Of a stretch of 64,000 nucleotides of DNA, positions 9,488-18,007 are shown piece after piece. The notes beneath the pieces are model-generated. The model was given only the letters and a program-made list of their open reading frames with translations, was not told the origin of the DNA and did not search any database. The position numbers and the translations under genes are program-made. This DNA is from an uncultured Roseobacter sp. (GTDB lineage: Bacteria > Pseudomonadota > Alphaproteobacteria > Rhodobacterales > Rhodobacteraceae), in contig CANKZM010000001.1 of NCBI GenBank assembly GCA_947488305.1, positions 248,001 to 312,000 on the forward strand, read 5' to 3'. Numbering within the stretch: position 1 is the first letter of the stretch; the number at the start of each line of letters is the position of its first letter.

Positions 9488-11197
9488 TCAGACAGATTGA
9501 ATGGCGCGCATCAGGTCCAGCATACCTGACCCTTGCATGTTGCGATCCCGCCCCAGGTCGGTCGCGGAGTCGGTAAAAATCTCCTTGATCCGCTCAGGCT
9601 GGCCGATGAATTCACGCCGCACCGACAGGAATGCGGCAATCGCACCGGACACATGAGGGGCGGCCATGCTGGTTCCAGACTGGTCGAGGTAGAGACGATC
9701 CCGATCCTGCGGTCGGCCCTTGTCTTCTGCGCTGACGCCAGCGCCACACGAGATAATGCGCTCTCCCGGGGCCAACAGATCAGGTTTCAATCGCCCGTCT
9801 CCGGTAGGCCCCTTGGATGAAAAAAACGACGGCCCAAACTCATGCGGCTTTTCGCTGTGGGTAGAGCCGACGGTAATCGCAAGGCGCGCGTTGCCCGGAT
9901 CATTGATTGTCATCAACATGCCCGCGCGGACTTTGCGCGTCATCAGCGTCTGCTTTGTGCCATAGCCGGAGTTGCCCGCAGAGACGACAACCACAACCCC
10001 GGACTTCACGAGGCGATCCACTTCGACACACAAGGGGCTTTGTCCACACGCGAACCATTCGGGATTGAACGGGTAGCCGACACTCAGGTTGACCCCGTGG
10101 ATACGCATATACCGTCCATATTCGTTGATGGCTTGGATCTGGGCCAATGCCGCGATCACGTTCGAGACTTCGCCTGCTCCATTTTCATCCAGTACTTTGA
10201 AGCTCACCAGCTTGGTGCGGGGGGAGATACTGGAAAGGCGGGATTTTCGCGCCTGGTCAAAAGCAACACCGTCATCTTCGGTACGCCTGCGGTAGTAAAC
10301 AAATGCCTTGTTCTTGAATGTCAGATCGGTATTCGGTTTTGCGCCCGATCCGGTCCATCCATTTGCTTCATCTGTGATGTACTCGCCAGCGATGATCCCT
10401 GCGACATGGCTGCCGTGGCCAAATTCGTCGGTAAGAGATGCTTTTTGCTCAGCGGCAATTGCCTTTTTGCGCTCTTCTTCGGAGAGGCCATCGAGATCTG
10501 CCCAATCCTGCGTGAAGTCCATATGGCGGATTGACTGGTCAAACCCGGACAAATCCAGATTGCCATGCCGTTTGAAGTGCCAGTGATCGCCGGAGATGCC
10601 GGAATCGACCACCGCCCACACAATACCGGCGCCCTCGGCACGGAAGGAGGTGCGTGCTGCCCCGGCCTTTACCGTGGAAACCGTCCTGTGGATATGGCTG
10701 TCCAGCTTGAAGTCGGGCCAGATGGCGAAAACCTCGCGCTGGCTGCTCGATTTTACGTCCCCGCCGCCACAGCCGCCATCGAGCATGTAGGCCGCAAGGA
10801 AACGGATCGTCGCCGACGACAAAGTTGCAAACACGTATTGGGTCGATAGTTTTGTCTTGCGTTGATGGATAGTTTCGCCATCAGACGGTCCTTCTTTTAC
10901 ACCATGCTGCTTGAGAAGGTTCTTCACGCTTTCCTTTGCACCATCCAGACCGCCTGCAAACTTGAAATTCAGATCAATTACGACGGGTAAGAGCGTGGGT
11001 AAGAGTTCGTCTTCGGAAAAGGCGCTGGGGTCGGATTGCTGCTCTTCAAGCAGCGCCATCATTTCGAGCAGCGGGCGCGCGACGAGCAGGCTCTCTAGTT
11101 TGGTTGGGTCGAAGTCTTCGCCGTCTTTTAGAAGTTTGGCCATGGTCACCGAAATATTGAATGATTTGAGCGCTATATGAAACGTATCTAAAGTCAA
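9488..11197 (-). CDS. S8 (subtilisin-like) serine peptidase
   Basis: Catalytic triad motifs: 'VWAVVDSGI' (Asp), 'FGHGSHVAGIIAGE' (His), 'DQSGTSMAAPHVSGAIAAFLS' (Ser). Start uncertain: TTG 11197 or ATG 11143. Confidence 0.9.
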   Translation of the reverse strand: MTLDTFHIALKSFNISVTMAKLLKDGEDFDPTKLESLLVARPLLEMMALLEEQQSDPSAFSEDELLPTLLPVVIDLNFKFAGGLDGAKESVKNLLKQHGVKEGPSDGETIHQRKTKLSTQYVFATLSSATIRFLAAYMLDGGCGGGDVKSSSQREVFAIWPDFKLDSHIHRTVSTVKAGAARTSFRAEGAGIVWAVVDSGISGDHWHFKRHGNLDLSGFDQSIRHMDFTQDWADLDGLSEEERKKAIAAEQKASLTDEFGHGSHVAGIIAGEYITDEANGWTGSGAKPNTDLTFKNKAFVYYRRRTEDDGVAFDQARKSRLSSISPRTKLVSFKVLDENGAGEVSNVIAALAQIQAINEYGRYMRIHGVNLSVGYPFNPEWFACGQSPLCVEVDRLVKSGVVVVVSAGNSGYGTKQTLMTRKVRAGMLMTINDPGNARLAITVGSTHSEKPHEFGPSFFSSKGPTGDGRLKPDLLAPGERIISCGAGVSAEDKGRPQDRDRLYLDQSGTSMAAPHVSGAIAAFLSVRREFIGQPERIKEIFTDSATDLGRDRNMQGSGMLDLMRAIQSV

Positions 11198-11200
11198 TTT

Positions 11201-11235
11201 TTGTCGCGTAGCCGTGCCCTAAGGCACGTCGACAA
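11201..11235. promoter_or_regulatory. Nested inverted repeats TTGTCG..CGTGCC-CTAA-GGCACG..CGACAA
   Basis: Inner perfect 6-bp stem 11213-11218/11223-11228, outer perfect 6-bp arms 11201-11206/11230-11235, immediately upstream of the S8 protease ORF. Confidence 0.5.
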
Positions 11236-11417
11236 AGAAAGGTTAACGCAGTTCAAAGCACCTGTCATGGTTTAAGTGTAGGAAGGTTTTTCACGCATTG
11301 GGCGTGAGGCCGGACAAACGGGCGGCTTTCCATGAGTTGACGGATCGGCGCGCCCTGATCTAGCCGACAGGTTTTGGGGTCGGTGGGGACGTTCCCCGTT
11401 TTGAGCGCGGAACCTGC

Positions 11418-12050
11418 CTAGAGAACGCGGTCTACTTCCTTCAGCAAATCAAATACTTCGTTTGCGGCGACGCTCTTCTTTTTGGCTTCAACGGCGCCCA
11501 AGCCATTCCCCAATGCTTCGGCGAATAAGATCCGGTTGCCCAGACTGGCGGACATGACTTCCGCGTCCAGCTCCTGCACGGCTTGGAGCACTTCGGCACC
11601 AAGGCGGGTGCCCGACCGCGATCTGTTCATGACAATGTAGGCCCGTTTTCCGGCCCGATCGGCCAAATCAAGTACGTCCTGGGTGGCCCAGATGTCGACG
11701 TGGCTAGACGACAGCGGCACAAGGACCAGATCGGCCGCCCGCAGTGCCGGGCGAAGGTCGCTATCCGCTTTGGGCGGGGTGTCGACAATGACGACATCGA
11801 CTTTGTCGCTAAGGGACCGCAGCTCATAAGAGATGCCCCAAGCGGTTGCGGTAGAAAACCTCAGGTTGGGATCTTCGCCCAAGACGTCAATCCGTTTCAT
11901 GAACCATTTGCCCAGGCTGCCTTGCGGGTCGGTATCGAGCAATCCCACCGACTTGCCTTGTGCCAGGAACGCTGTGGCCAGATTCACCGCGAGGGTCGTC
12001 TTCCCCGATCCCCCTTTTTGCTGCGCGATAGTGATGATGCGACCTGGCAT
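11418..12050 (-). CDS. ParA/MinD-family ATPase (orphan)
   Basis: Deviant Walker A 'QQKGGSGKTTLAVNLA', 'GLLDTDPQGS', 'VVIVDTPPK'; no ParB-like ORF adjacent. Confidence 0.88.
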   Translation of the reverse strand: MPGRIITIAQQKGGSGKTTLAVNLATAFLAQGKSVGLLDTDPQGSLGKWFMKRIDVLGEDPNLRFSTATAWGISYELRSLSDKVDVVIVDTPPKADSDLRPALRAADLVLVPLSSSHVDIWATQDVLDLADRAGKRAYIVMNRSRSGTRLGAEVLQAVQELDAEVMSASLGNRILFAEALGNGLGAVEAKKKSVAANEVFDLLKEVDRVL

Positions 12051-12362
12051 ATGAATGTTCCTGAGATTCGATTTCTGCGCCGCAGCATACAGTTTTTCTG
12101 CGCCATAGCAAAATGGACTGTTCTTTCAGCCTGTTTTGGTTGCGTTGAGCGGGCACGTATCCCGGGATGCGAACTATTATCATGGTTCAGGGCGGCCTTC
12201 ACCAACCGACACCTGATTTGGGTGCCCAAGCCACGAGCGCCACTTAGGCATCTGAAATAAATAAAAGAAATCTAAAATCGCAACTAAAGAATAGATCGAA
12301 TTCAGTGTTTTTTGAGAGTTTTCCGACACCTGTGGGCCATGGGCTATTGAACGGGTGCGAAT

Positions 12363-15164
12363 ATGGCGTTTTTCGTTGTCACTGAAGATGTATCTTACGA
12401 AGACCAAGAGATTACCGGCAAACATTTTGGCGTAAATCTGGTCACGATATTTGATGAGGAGTTTGTCGATCCCGACGACGAACTGGCCGGGAACGTGCAA
12501 GAACTTGGCGCCACGAGCCTGCGATTTCCGGGCGGGTCGGCGACTGAGAACTATTTTGACATGCGCCAGCCCGATCTGGCCGTATCGGCGCGTAATCCTT
12601 CGCAAACCCTGACACCGATGGACCAATTCTTCGCGCGTGCCGGGGAAATTGGCACCAGCGTAACCATCGTGGTGCCTACGCAGATGGCCTTTTCCGAAAG
12701 TGCGGCGCAGGCGATGCTTTCCGGGACATACGGTGTGAGACAGGATGTGACGGCCACATACCTGCAAGATGTTGCTGCCTTTGTAGCGACCGCTGTGGCA
12801 TATGCGGAAGTGAACGGCGTCCGCATCGAAGCCTTCGAAATCGGAAACGAGTTTTGGGGTAGCGGTGAGATGACCGCTGGTGAATATGGGATTGTTGCGG
12901 GCGAAGTGGCGGCCTTGCTGCAATCAGAGCTTGATGCCCTTGGCGTGAGCGGTGCCGAGATCATTGCTCAGACAACCAGCTCCGCTTCTCAACTCTATTC
13001 AAGCCGAAACGCTGTTGAGGCATACGTGGGCGAGGTAGACGGGGTGCTGCGAGCGTTCTCTCAGTCGGACATCAACAGTGAATTCGATGGCGTCGTGCCA
13101 GAAGGATGGCAAAGCGTTACCCTGAGCGGGCAGGGGTCGGCCCGGTCACAGGTGTCGCAAATCGCTAACGGGATCAACAGCGTTCCGGGCGCTGCAGAGG
13201 CGATAGACGGCATCGTCCAACACTACTACCAGTCAGGTGGTTTTGATCGGGCCGATGGCACGAAAAGCTTCAAGTTCAGCCAGTTCCAACGGCTGGAGGA
13301 TCAGTTGAACCGGTCTCCTGAAAGTCCGGAATTAACCTACCACATCACTGAATGGAACACGAACGCCACCGGCGCATCGAACAACCGTGGCCTTCAAAAC
13401 GCTTCCATGATGATCGAGAATTTCTTTGAATTGGTGGCCAATGACGTGGATGTCGCACAGATCTGGCCACTTTCCTTTGACGCGGCTCAAGGTATCTCGC
13501 TTGTCGATCTCGATGGTCCCGGCCTAGCGATTTCTGGTGAAATGTTTCGATTGATGAGCGAAAGCCTTCCGGACAGCAGGCCGGTTCTCGATTGGTCGGT
13601 CAGTGGTGTCATTGACGTTCATGGTTTTGAGAGAAGCACGGGCGCGGTCTTCTTCATTTCGGAACGCAGCGGTGCGCGTCAGTCTGGCGTGGAGCTCGAC
13701 GTTTCACAATTTCTGGATGCGGACGAATATTTCATGACTGCAACGCAAATTTGGGACGGCGGTGCTGGAGGTGACGATTCAACTGCGGCGCCTGTGCTGA
13801 CCGATACAAGCGGTATGATCTCCGGGACGCAGACTCTCGCCTTTGATCTGGACAGCTGGGCCAACATGCGCATCGAAGTCACCTACGTGGGAGACGGGAA
13901 CAATACGTTGACCGGTCGTGGCGGAGACGACCAGATCACTGGCTGGGGAGGCGCAGACTACATTGACGGCGGGGCCGGGGCAGACATCCTCGATGGCGGG
14001 ACAGGAAACGATCATCTGATTGGAGGGTTGGGGGATGACCGCCTAAAGGGGGGTGCGGGCGATGACGTGGTTGACGGCGGCGAGGGCTATGACATTGCTG
14101 AATTTGCGGATGCATTGACGTCCTATATGATAAAATTCGGCTCTGGCGCAGAAAATGGCAGCAGTTTTGAATTGACCGGTTCGTCCGGTGAAACGGATAC
14201 GCTGTTTGGCATAGAGGTTTTGTCGTTCAGTGACCAATCGCTAAGCGTAGATCGAATTGCCGCTTATCTGGAAGAGGCCTACGGGAACCTTTCGGATCAA
14301 GCGTCGCAGGGTTTCTTGGTCTCCTTGGAGGAAATCGCCGCTGCCCCTGATCCCACAGCGCCGCCGCAAGTCCAGATGGAAATCGGGCGCACATCCATTC
14401 ATCAGGTAGACAGCACCTATTGGCAATCTGTTACCTTCTCTGAGCGTATTTCAGATGCGGCGGTTATCATGGGACCGGCGTCCTCGCAGGGCGGTCAACC
14501 CTTTACGGTCAGAGTCCGAGATGTGACGGAAACCGGTTTCCAGTTTCAGATTGACGAATGGGACTACCTCGACGGGGTCCACAAGTCGCTCGATATCAGT
14601 TGGCTCGCCGGAAGTCTCGGCACGCACGACCTTGTGGATGGTAGCACCATTCAATTCGGCGCCTTGGAAACAACGTCCCTGACCAACGACAATATGGAAT
14701 TGGCGGGGTTTGATGCTGCACCGATTGTCGTTGGACAGTTGGCAGGCGATGCCGAGGCGTCTTCCATTACCCATCGTCTAGATGATGTGTCCTCCGAGGG
14801 GTTCGACTTTCTGGTTCAATTCGAAGAGGCCAACGCACCTCTGCGCAGCGCAGTCGCCCAGAGCACCTTTTACTATGCCGCATTGGAAGCGTCCTCAGAC
14901 GGGTTCATTTTTGCGACCGGGTCTCAATCCACCAATCACCGATACCGGGAGATTGGCGAAACCCTTGAAGACCATGAGAGCTTCTTCGCAGAGATGCAAA
15001 GCATCGAGGGTATGGATCCCGGAGTACTGCGTTATCATATGGCCGACAGCGGAGAAGTTTCGCTGAAATACAAAGAAGAAAAGTCGCTGGACCGTGAAAG
15101 CCGCCACATTGACGAGGATGTAGCCTGGTTCTTTGCGGATCAGGGCATTTACGAATTCGTTTGA
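12363..15164 (+). CDS. Secreted RTX (calcium-binding nonapeptide) protein with N-terminal glycoside-hydrolase-like domain
   Basis: N-terminal 'LRFPGGSATENYFDM' and 'EAFEIGNEFWGSG' (clan GH-A-like catalytic context); RTX repeats 'GRGGDDQITGWGGADYIDGGAGADILDGGTGNDHLIGGLGDDRLKGGAGDDVVDGGEGYD'. Confidence 0.82.
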   Translation: MAFFVVTEDVSYEDQEITGKHFGVNLVTIFDEEFVDPDDELAGNVQELGATSLRFPGGSATENYFDMRQPDLAVSARNPSQTLTPMDQFFARAGEIGTSVTIVVPTQMAFSESAAQAMLSGTYGVRQDVTATYLQDVAAFVATAVAYAEVNGVRIEAFEIGNEFWGSGEMTAGEYGIVAGEVAALLQSELDALGVSGAEIIAQTTSSASQLYSSRNAVEAYVGEVDGVLRAFSQSDINSEFDGVVPEGWQSVTLSGQGSARSQVSQIANGINSVPGAAEAIDGIVQHYYQSGGFDRADGTKSFKFSQFQRLEDQLNRSPESPELTYHITEWNTNATGASNNRGLQNASMMIENFFELVANDVDVAQIWPLSFDAAQGISLVDLDGPGLAISGEMFRLMSESLPDSRPVLDWSVSGVIDVHGFERSTGAVFFISERSGARQSGVELDVSQFLDADEYFMTATQIWDGGAGGDDSTAAPVLTDTSGMISGTQTLAFDLDSWANMRIEVTYVGDGNNTLTGRGGDDQITGWGGADYIDGGAGADILDGGTGNDHLIGGLGDDRLKGGAGDDVVDGGEGYDIAEFADALTSYMIKFGSGAENGSSFELTGSSGETDTLFGIEVLSFSDQSLSVDRIAAYLEEAYGNLSDQASQGFLVSLEEIAAAPDPTAPPQVQMEIGRTSIHQVDSTYWQSVTFSERISDAAVIMGPASSQGGQPFTVRVRDVTETGFQFQIDEWDYLDGVHKSLDISWLAGSLGTHDLVDGSTIQFGALETTSLTNDNMELAGFDAAPIVVGQLAGDAEASSITHRLDDVSSEGFDFLVQFEEANAPLRSAVAQSTFYYAALEASSDGFIFATGSQSTNHRYREIGETLEDHESFFAEMQSIEGMDPGVLRYHMADSGEVSLKYKEEKSLDRESRHIDEDVAWFFADQGIYEFV
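13890..14095 (+). repeat. RTX GGxGxDxUx nonapeptide repeat region
   Basis: About 6-7 consecutive glycine/aspartate nonapeptides in the translated frame. Confidence 0.9.
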
Positions 15165-15311
15165 TTGGGTATGGCAATAACACCTTCTACGGCTACTGAC
15201 TAGCGGCGTAGGACGCGCGCTTGATCAAGAAAGCGGCTTCCACCGTTCCATTTTCCGATCATCTCTGCCAGCATGTACGCAGGGGGAGATACGCCTGACG
15301 TCCGAGATCTT

Positions 15312-15328
15312 GAATTGTGACGCAATTC
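15312..15328. promoter_or_regulatory. Inverted repeat GAATTG-TGACG-CAATTC upstream of the MHYT-LytTR gene
   Basis: Perfect 6-bp arms with 5-nt spacer, 75 bp upstream of ATG 15403. Confidence 0.4.
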
Positions 15329-15402
15329 GGGACCGGGCGCATGCAATAGTATTTTCCTTGCACAAAACGTCCCGGTGTCGGGCAAGTAGGTTAGACCTTC
15401 TC

Positions 15403-16518
15403 ATGTTGGAGCATGGACACAATCATTACCTCGTTTTCGCGGCGCTCGCGATTGCGCTGATGTCCGGCTTCACGGGGCTTTCATTGACGCAAGGCGCGTC
15501 GCGGATGACTGTTGCGCGACGTAAGTTGATGGTGGCCTTGTCGGCAGTAGCGTTGGGCGGAGGGATCTGGTCCATGCATTTTGTGGCAATGCTCGGAATG
15601 CGCCTGCCAGTGCCCTATTTCTATGACGCTCTGATCACCCTGATCTCAGCTTTTGTCGCCATTCTTTTGACCGGAATTTCTCTTTTGATCGTTCATTTCG
15701 GTCATCGCTCCGGGTTGCGGATCACCTTGGCCGGACTCTGTCTGGCCGCTGGTATTGTATCCATGCATTACATCGGAATGTCGGGCATCCAGGCAGTGCG
15801 GCCAGTCTATTCTCCAAGCGGTCTTGTCATTGCGGTCTTGTCCGCTCTGATCTTGTGCGTTGCGTCCTTCTGGATCAGCTATGGAGGTCGAGAACGCCGT
15901 AACATTCTGGTTGGCACGCTTGGGTTTGGGGTGGCGGTATCTTCGGTCCATTTCATCGCGATGGCGGGAACCGATTTTTTCCCTGTGGACGGAACGGACC
16001 ATCGCGGATTTTGGTTGAGCAACGACATTCTGGCCTTTGGCGTGACGGTCTCATCCTTCGTAATTTCCGGCGCTTTTCTGCTCGTCAGCGTTTCATTCGC
16101 GGGTCAATCCAAGGTCGCTGTAGAACCGAAAGAAACGGAAACGCTGACAACGGCGCCAGAGACGGTGGGTGCAATTATTGTTCCGGCCGTGAAGGTTCCT
16201 TATGAGCAAAACGGGCGCATTCACTTTTTGCCTGCTGATGAGGTCGCAGCAGTTCGGGCGGAGGGTAGGTATACCTTTTTATACCATGAGACTGGGCGCC
16301 TCTTTTCTCCTTGGTCGATTTCCGAAGCTCAGGATCGATTGGCGCAGGCCGGTTTTATCCGCTGCCATCGGAGCTACCTGATCAACCCGCAGTTTGTCGC
16401 TGGCTTCGAGCGGAAAAAGGACAACGGCGTGTGCTTTTTCAGTGGCGCGGAGCAGATTGAAAAAGCGCCCGTTAGCCGGTCTTTCCTGAAAGAGGTTCGT
16501 GCGGAGCTCGGGCTCTAG
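15403..16518 (+). CDS. coxC: MHYT-domain membrane sensor fused to LytTR DNA-binding domain (CoxC/CoxH-like)
   Basis: MHYT repeats 'MHFVAMLGM', 'MHYIGMSGI', 'VHFIAMAGT'; C-terminal LytTR 'FLPADEVAAVRAEGRYTFLY...FIRCHRSYLIN'; directly upstream of coxMSL. Confidence 0.85.
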   Translation: MLEHGHNHYLVFAALAIALMSGFTGLSLTQGASRMTVARRKLMVALSAVALGGGIWSMHFVAMLGMRLPVPYFYDALITLISAFVAILLTGISLLIVHFGHRSGLRITLAGLCLAAGIVSMHYIGMSGIQAVRPVYSPSGLVIAVLSALILCVASFWISYGGRERRNILVGTLGFGVAVSSVHFIAMAGTDFFPVDGTDHRGFWLSNDILAFGVTVSSFVISGAFLLVSVSFAGQSKVAVEPKETETLTTAPETVGAIIVPAVKVPYEQNGRIHFLPADEVAAVRAEGRYTFLYHETGRLFSPWSISEAQDRLAQAGFIRCHRSYLINPQFVAGFERKKDNGVCFFSGAEQIEKAPVSRSFLKEVRAELGL

Positions 16519-16526
16519 CCAGAGCA

Positions 16527-16563
16527 ATTCGCACTTCATGCGCGCTATTCGCACTTCGTGCGC
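16527..16563. promoter_or_regulatory. Two 17-bp direct repeats ATTCGCACTTC(A/G)TGCGC, 20-bp period, upstream of coxM
   Basis: 16527-16543 and 16547-16563 differ at one position; each contains an inverted repeat CGCAC-TTC-RTGCG. Confidence 0.75.
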
Positions 16564-16650
16564 AGAGCGTTGCATTTCAACACCAATTCATGGCCGCAGC
16601 CGAACTTGTTTGCAGGTATACAGTGGTGCACGAGCGCGGGGAGGCGTTTC

Positions 16651-17505
16651 ATGATACCATCACAATTTGAATACCACCGGCCATCAGACATAGCTGGTGC
16701 TCTTGCGGTTCTGGCAGAACACGGGGACGACGCGCGGGTGCTTGCGGGCGGTCACAGCCTTATCCCAATGATGAAGTTGCGCATGGCCGACGTACCGCAT
16801 CTGATCGATCTTCAGGATATCGACACACTTAAAGGCATCACCATCGCCGACGGGCAAATCACGATCGGCGCGATGACAACTCAACACGAGTTGATCACAG
16901 ATGCGGCTTTGTCCAGCGCGGCGCCCATCATCCGTGAAGCAGCGCTGCAGATCGCCGATCCGCAGGTGCGTTATATGGGAACGATTGGCGGCAATGTCGC
17001 AAACGGCGATCCAGGCAACGATATGCCCGGCCTGATGCAATGTCTCGATGCGAAATTCACGCTTGTCGGGGCAGATGGAACGCGCACTGTTGCCGCTCGC
17101 GACTTCTATGAAGCGGCGTATATGACCGAGCGCGAAGACGAGGAAATTCTGACAGCCATTTCTTTCAATGCGCCGCAAGGCGGCTACGCCTATGAAAAGC
17201 AAAAACGCAAGATTGGGGATTATGCAACGGCTGCCTGTGCTGCGCTGATTACCAAGCAGAATGGCATCGTAACCGCGGCATCTATTGCGATGACGAACCT
17301 CAGCGATACGCCTGTCTTTTCGGCGTCTGCGAATGCAGCCTTGGTGGGAACACCCGCTGATGCTGAGGCAATAAAGATGGCGAAAGATGCAGCTTTGGCA
17401 GACATTGACCCAACAGAAGACAACCGAGGCCCTGTCGAGTTCAAGAAGCATGTGGCCGGTGTCATCATCTCGCGCGCGATCGAACGCGCGGTATCACGGG
17501 CATAG
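16651..17505 (+). CDS. coxM: CO dehydrogenase medium (FAD-binding) subunit
   Basis: '[54 protein letters not shown]', '[14 protein letters not shown]' FAD motifs; M-S-L order. Confidence 0.93.
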   Translation: MIPSQFEYHRPSDIAGALAVLAEHGDDARVLAGGHSLIPMMKLRMADVPHLIDLQDIDTLKGITIADGQITIGAMTTQHELITDAALSSAAPIIREAALQIADPQVRYMGTIGGNVANGDPGNDMPGLMQCLDAKFTLVGADGTRTVAARDFYEAAYMTEREDEEILTAISFNAPQGGYAYEKQKRKIGDYATAACAALITKQNGIVTAASIAMTNLSDTPVFSASANAALVGTPADAEAIKMAKDAALADIDPTEDNRGPVEFKKHVAGVIISRAIERAVSRA

Positions 17506-17515
17506 GAATTGGATC

Positions 17516-18007
17516 ATGACAAAACAAATCATCAAGATGACAGTGAATGGCGAGACGAAGGAAGTTCTTGCAGAGCCGCGAGAACTGTTGATCTACGTCC
17601 TGCGGGAGAAGCTTGGCTTAACTGGTCCGCACGTTGGCTGTGAAACCTCCCATTGCGGGGCGTGCACCATCGATATCGACGGTAAATCCGTCAAGTCCTG
17701 CACAATGTTCGCAGCACAGGCCCAGGGGACGGAGATCACCACGATAGAAGGGTTGGGCACGCCGGATGCGCTCCATGTGCTTCAGGAGAATTTCAAAGAA
17801 CATCATGGGTTGCAGTGCGGCTACTGCACGCCGGGCATGATCACCCGAGCGCACCGATTGTTGCATGAAAATCCAGACCCCACCGAAGAAGAAATTCGTT
17901 TCGGTATGGCGGGCAACATCTGCCGCTGTACCGGGTACCAGAACATCGTAAAGTCGATCTTGTCAGCCGCCTCTGAAATGAAATCTGCCAAGGAGGCCGC
18001 ACAATGA
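17516..18007 (+). CDS. coxS: CO dehydrogenase small (2Fe-2S) subunit
   Basis: '[22 protein letters not shown]' and 'QCGYCTPGM...[13 protein letters not shown]' iron-sulfur motifs. Confidence 0.95.
   Translation: MTKQIIKMTVNGETKEVLAEPRELLIYVLREKLGLTGPHVGCETSHCGACTIDIDGKSVKSCTMFAAQAQGTEITTIEGLGTPDALHVLQENFKEHHGLQCGYCTPGMITRAHRLLHENPDPTEEEIRFGMAGNICRCTGYQNIVKSILSAASEMKSAKEAAQ

Noticed and set aside
12180-12923. 247-aa minus-strand ORF overlapping the RTX gene start
   Set aside because: Overlaps the N-terminal coding region of the RTX protein; translation has no recognisable domain and spans the AT-rich intergenic region.
15188-15212. CTACG...CGTAG imperfect stem after the RTX gene as a terminator
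   Set aside because: Bulged short stem with no T tract; too weak to call.
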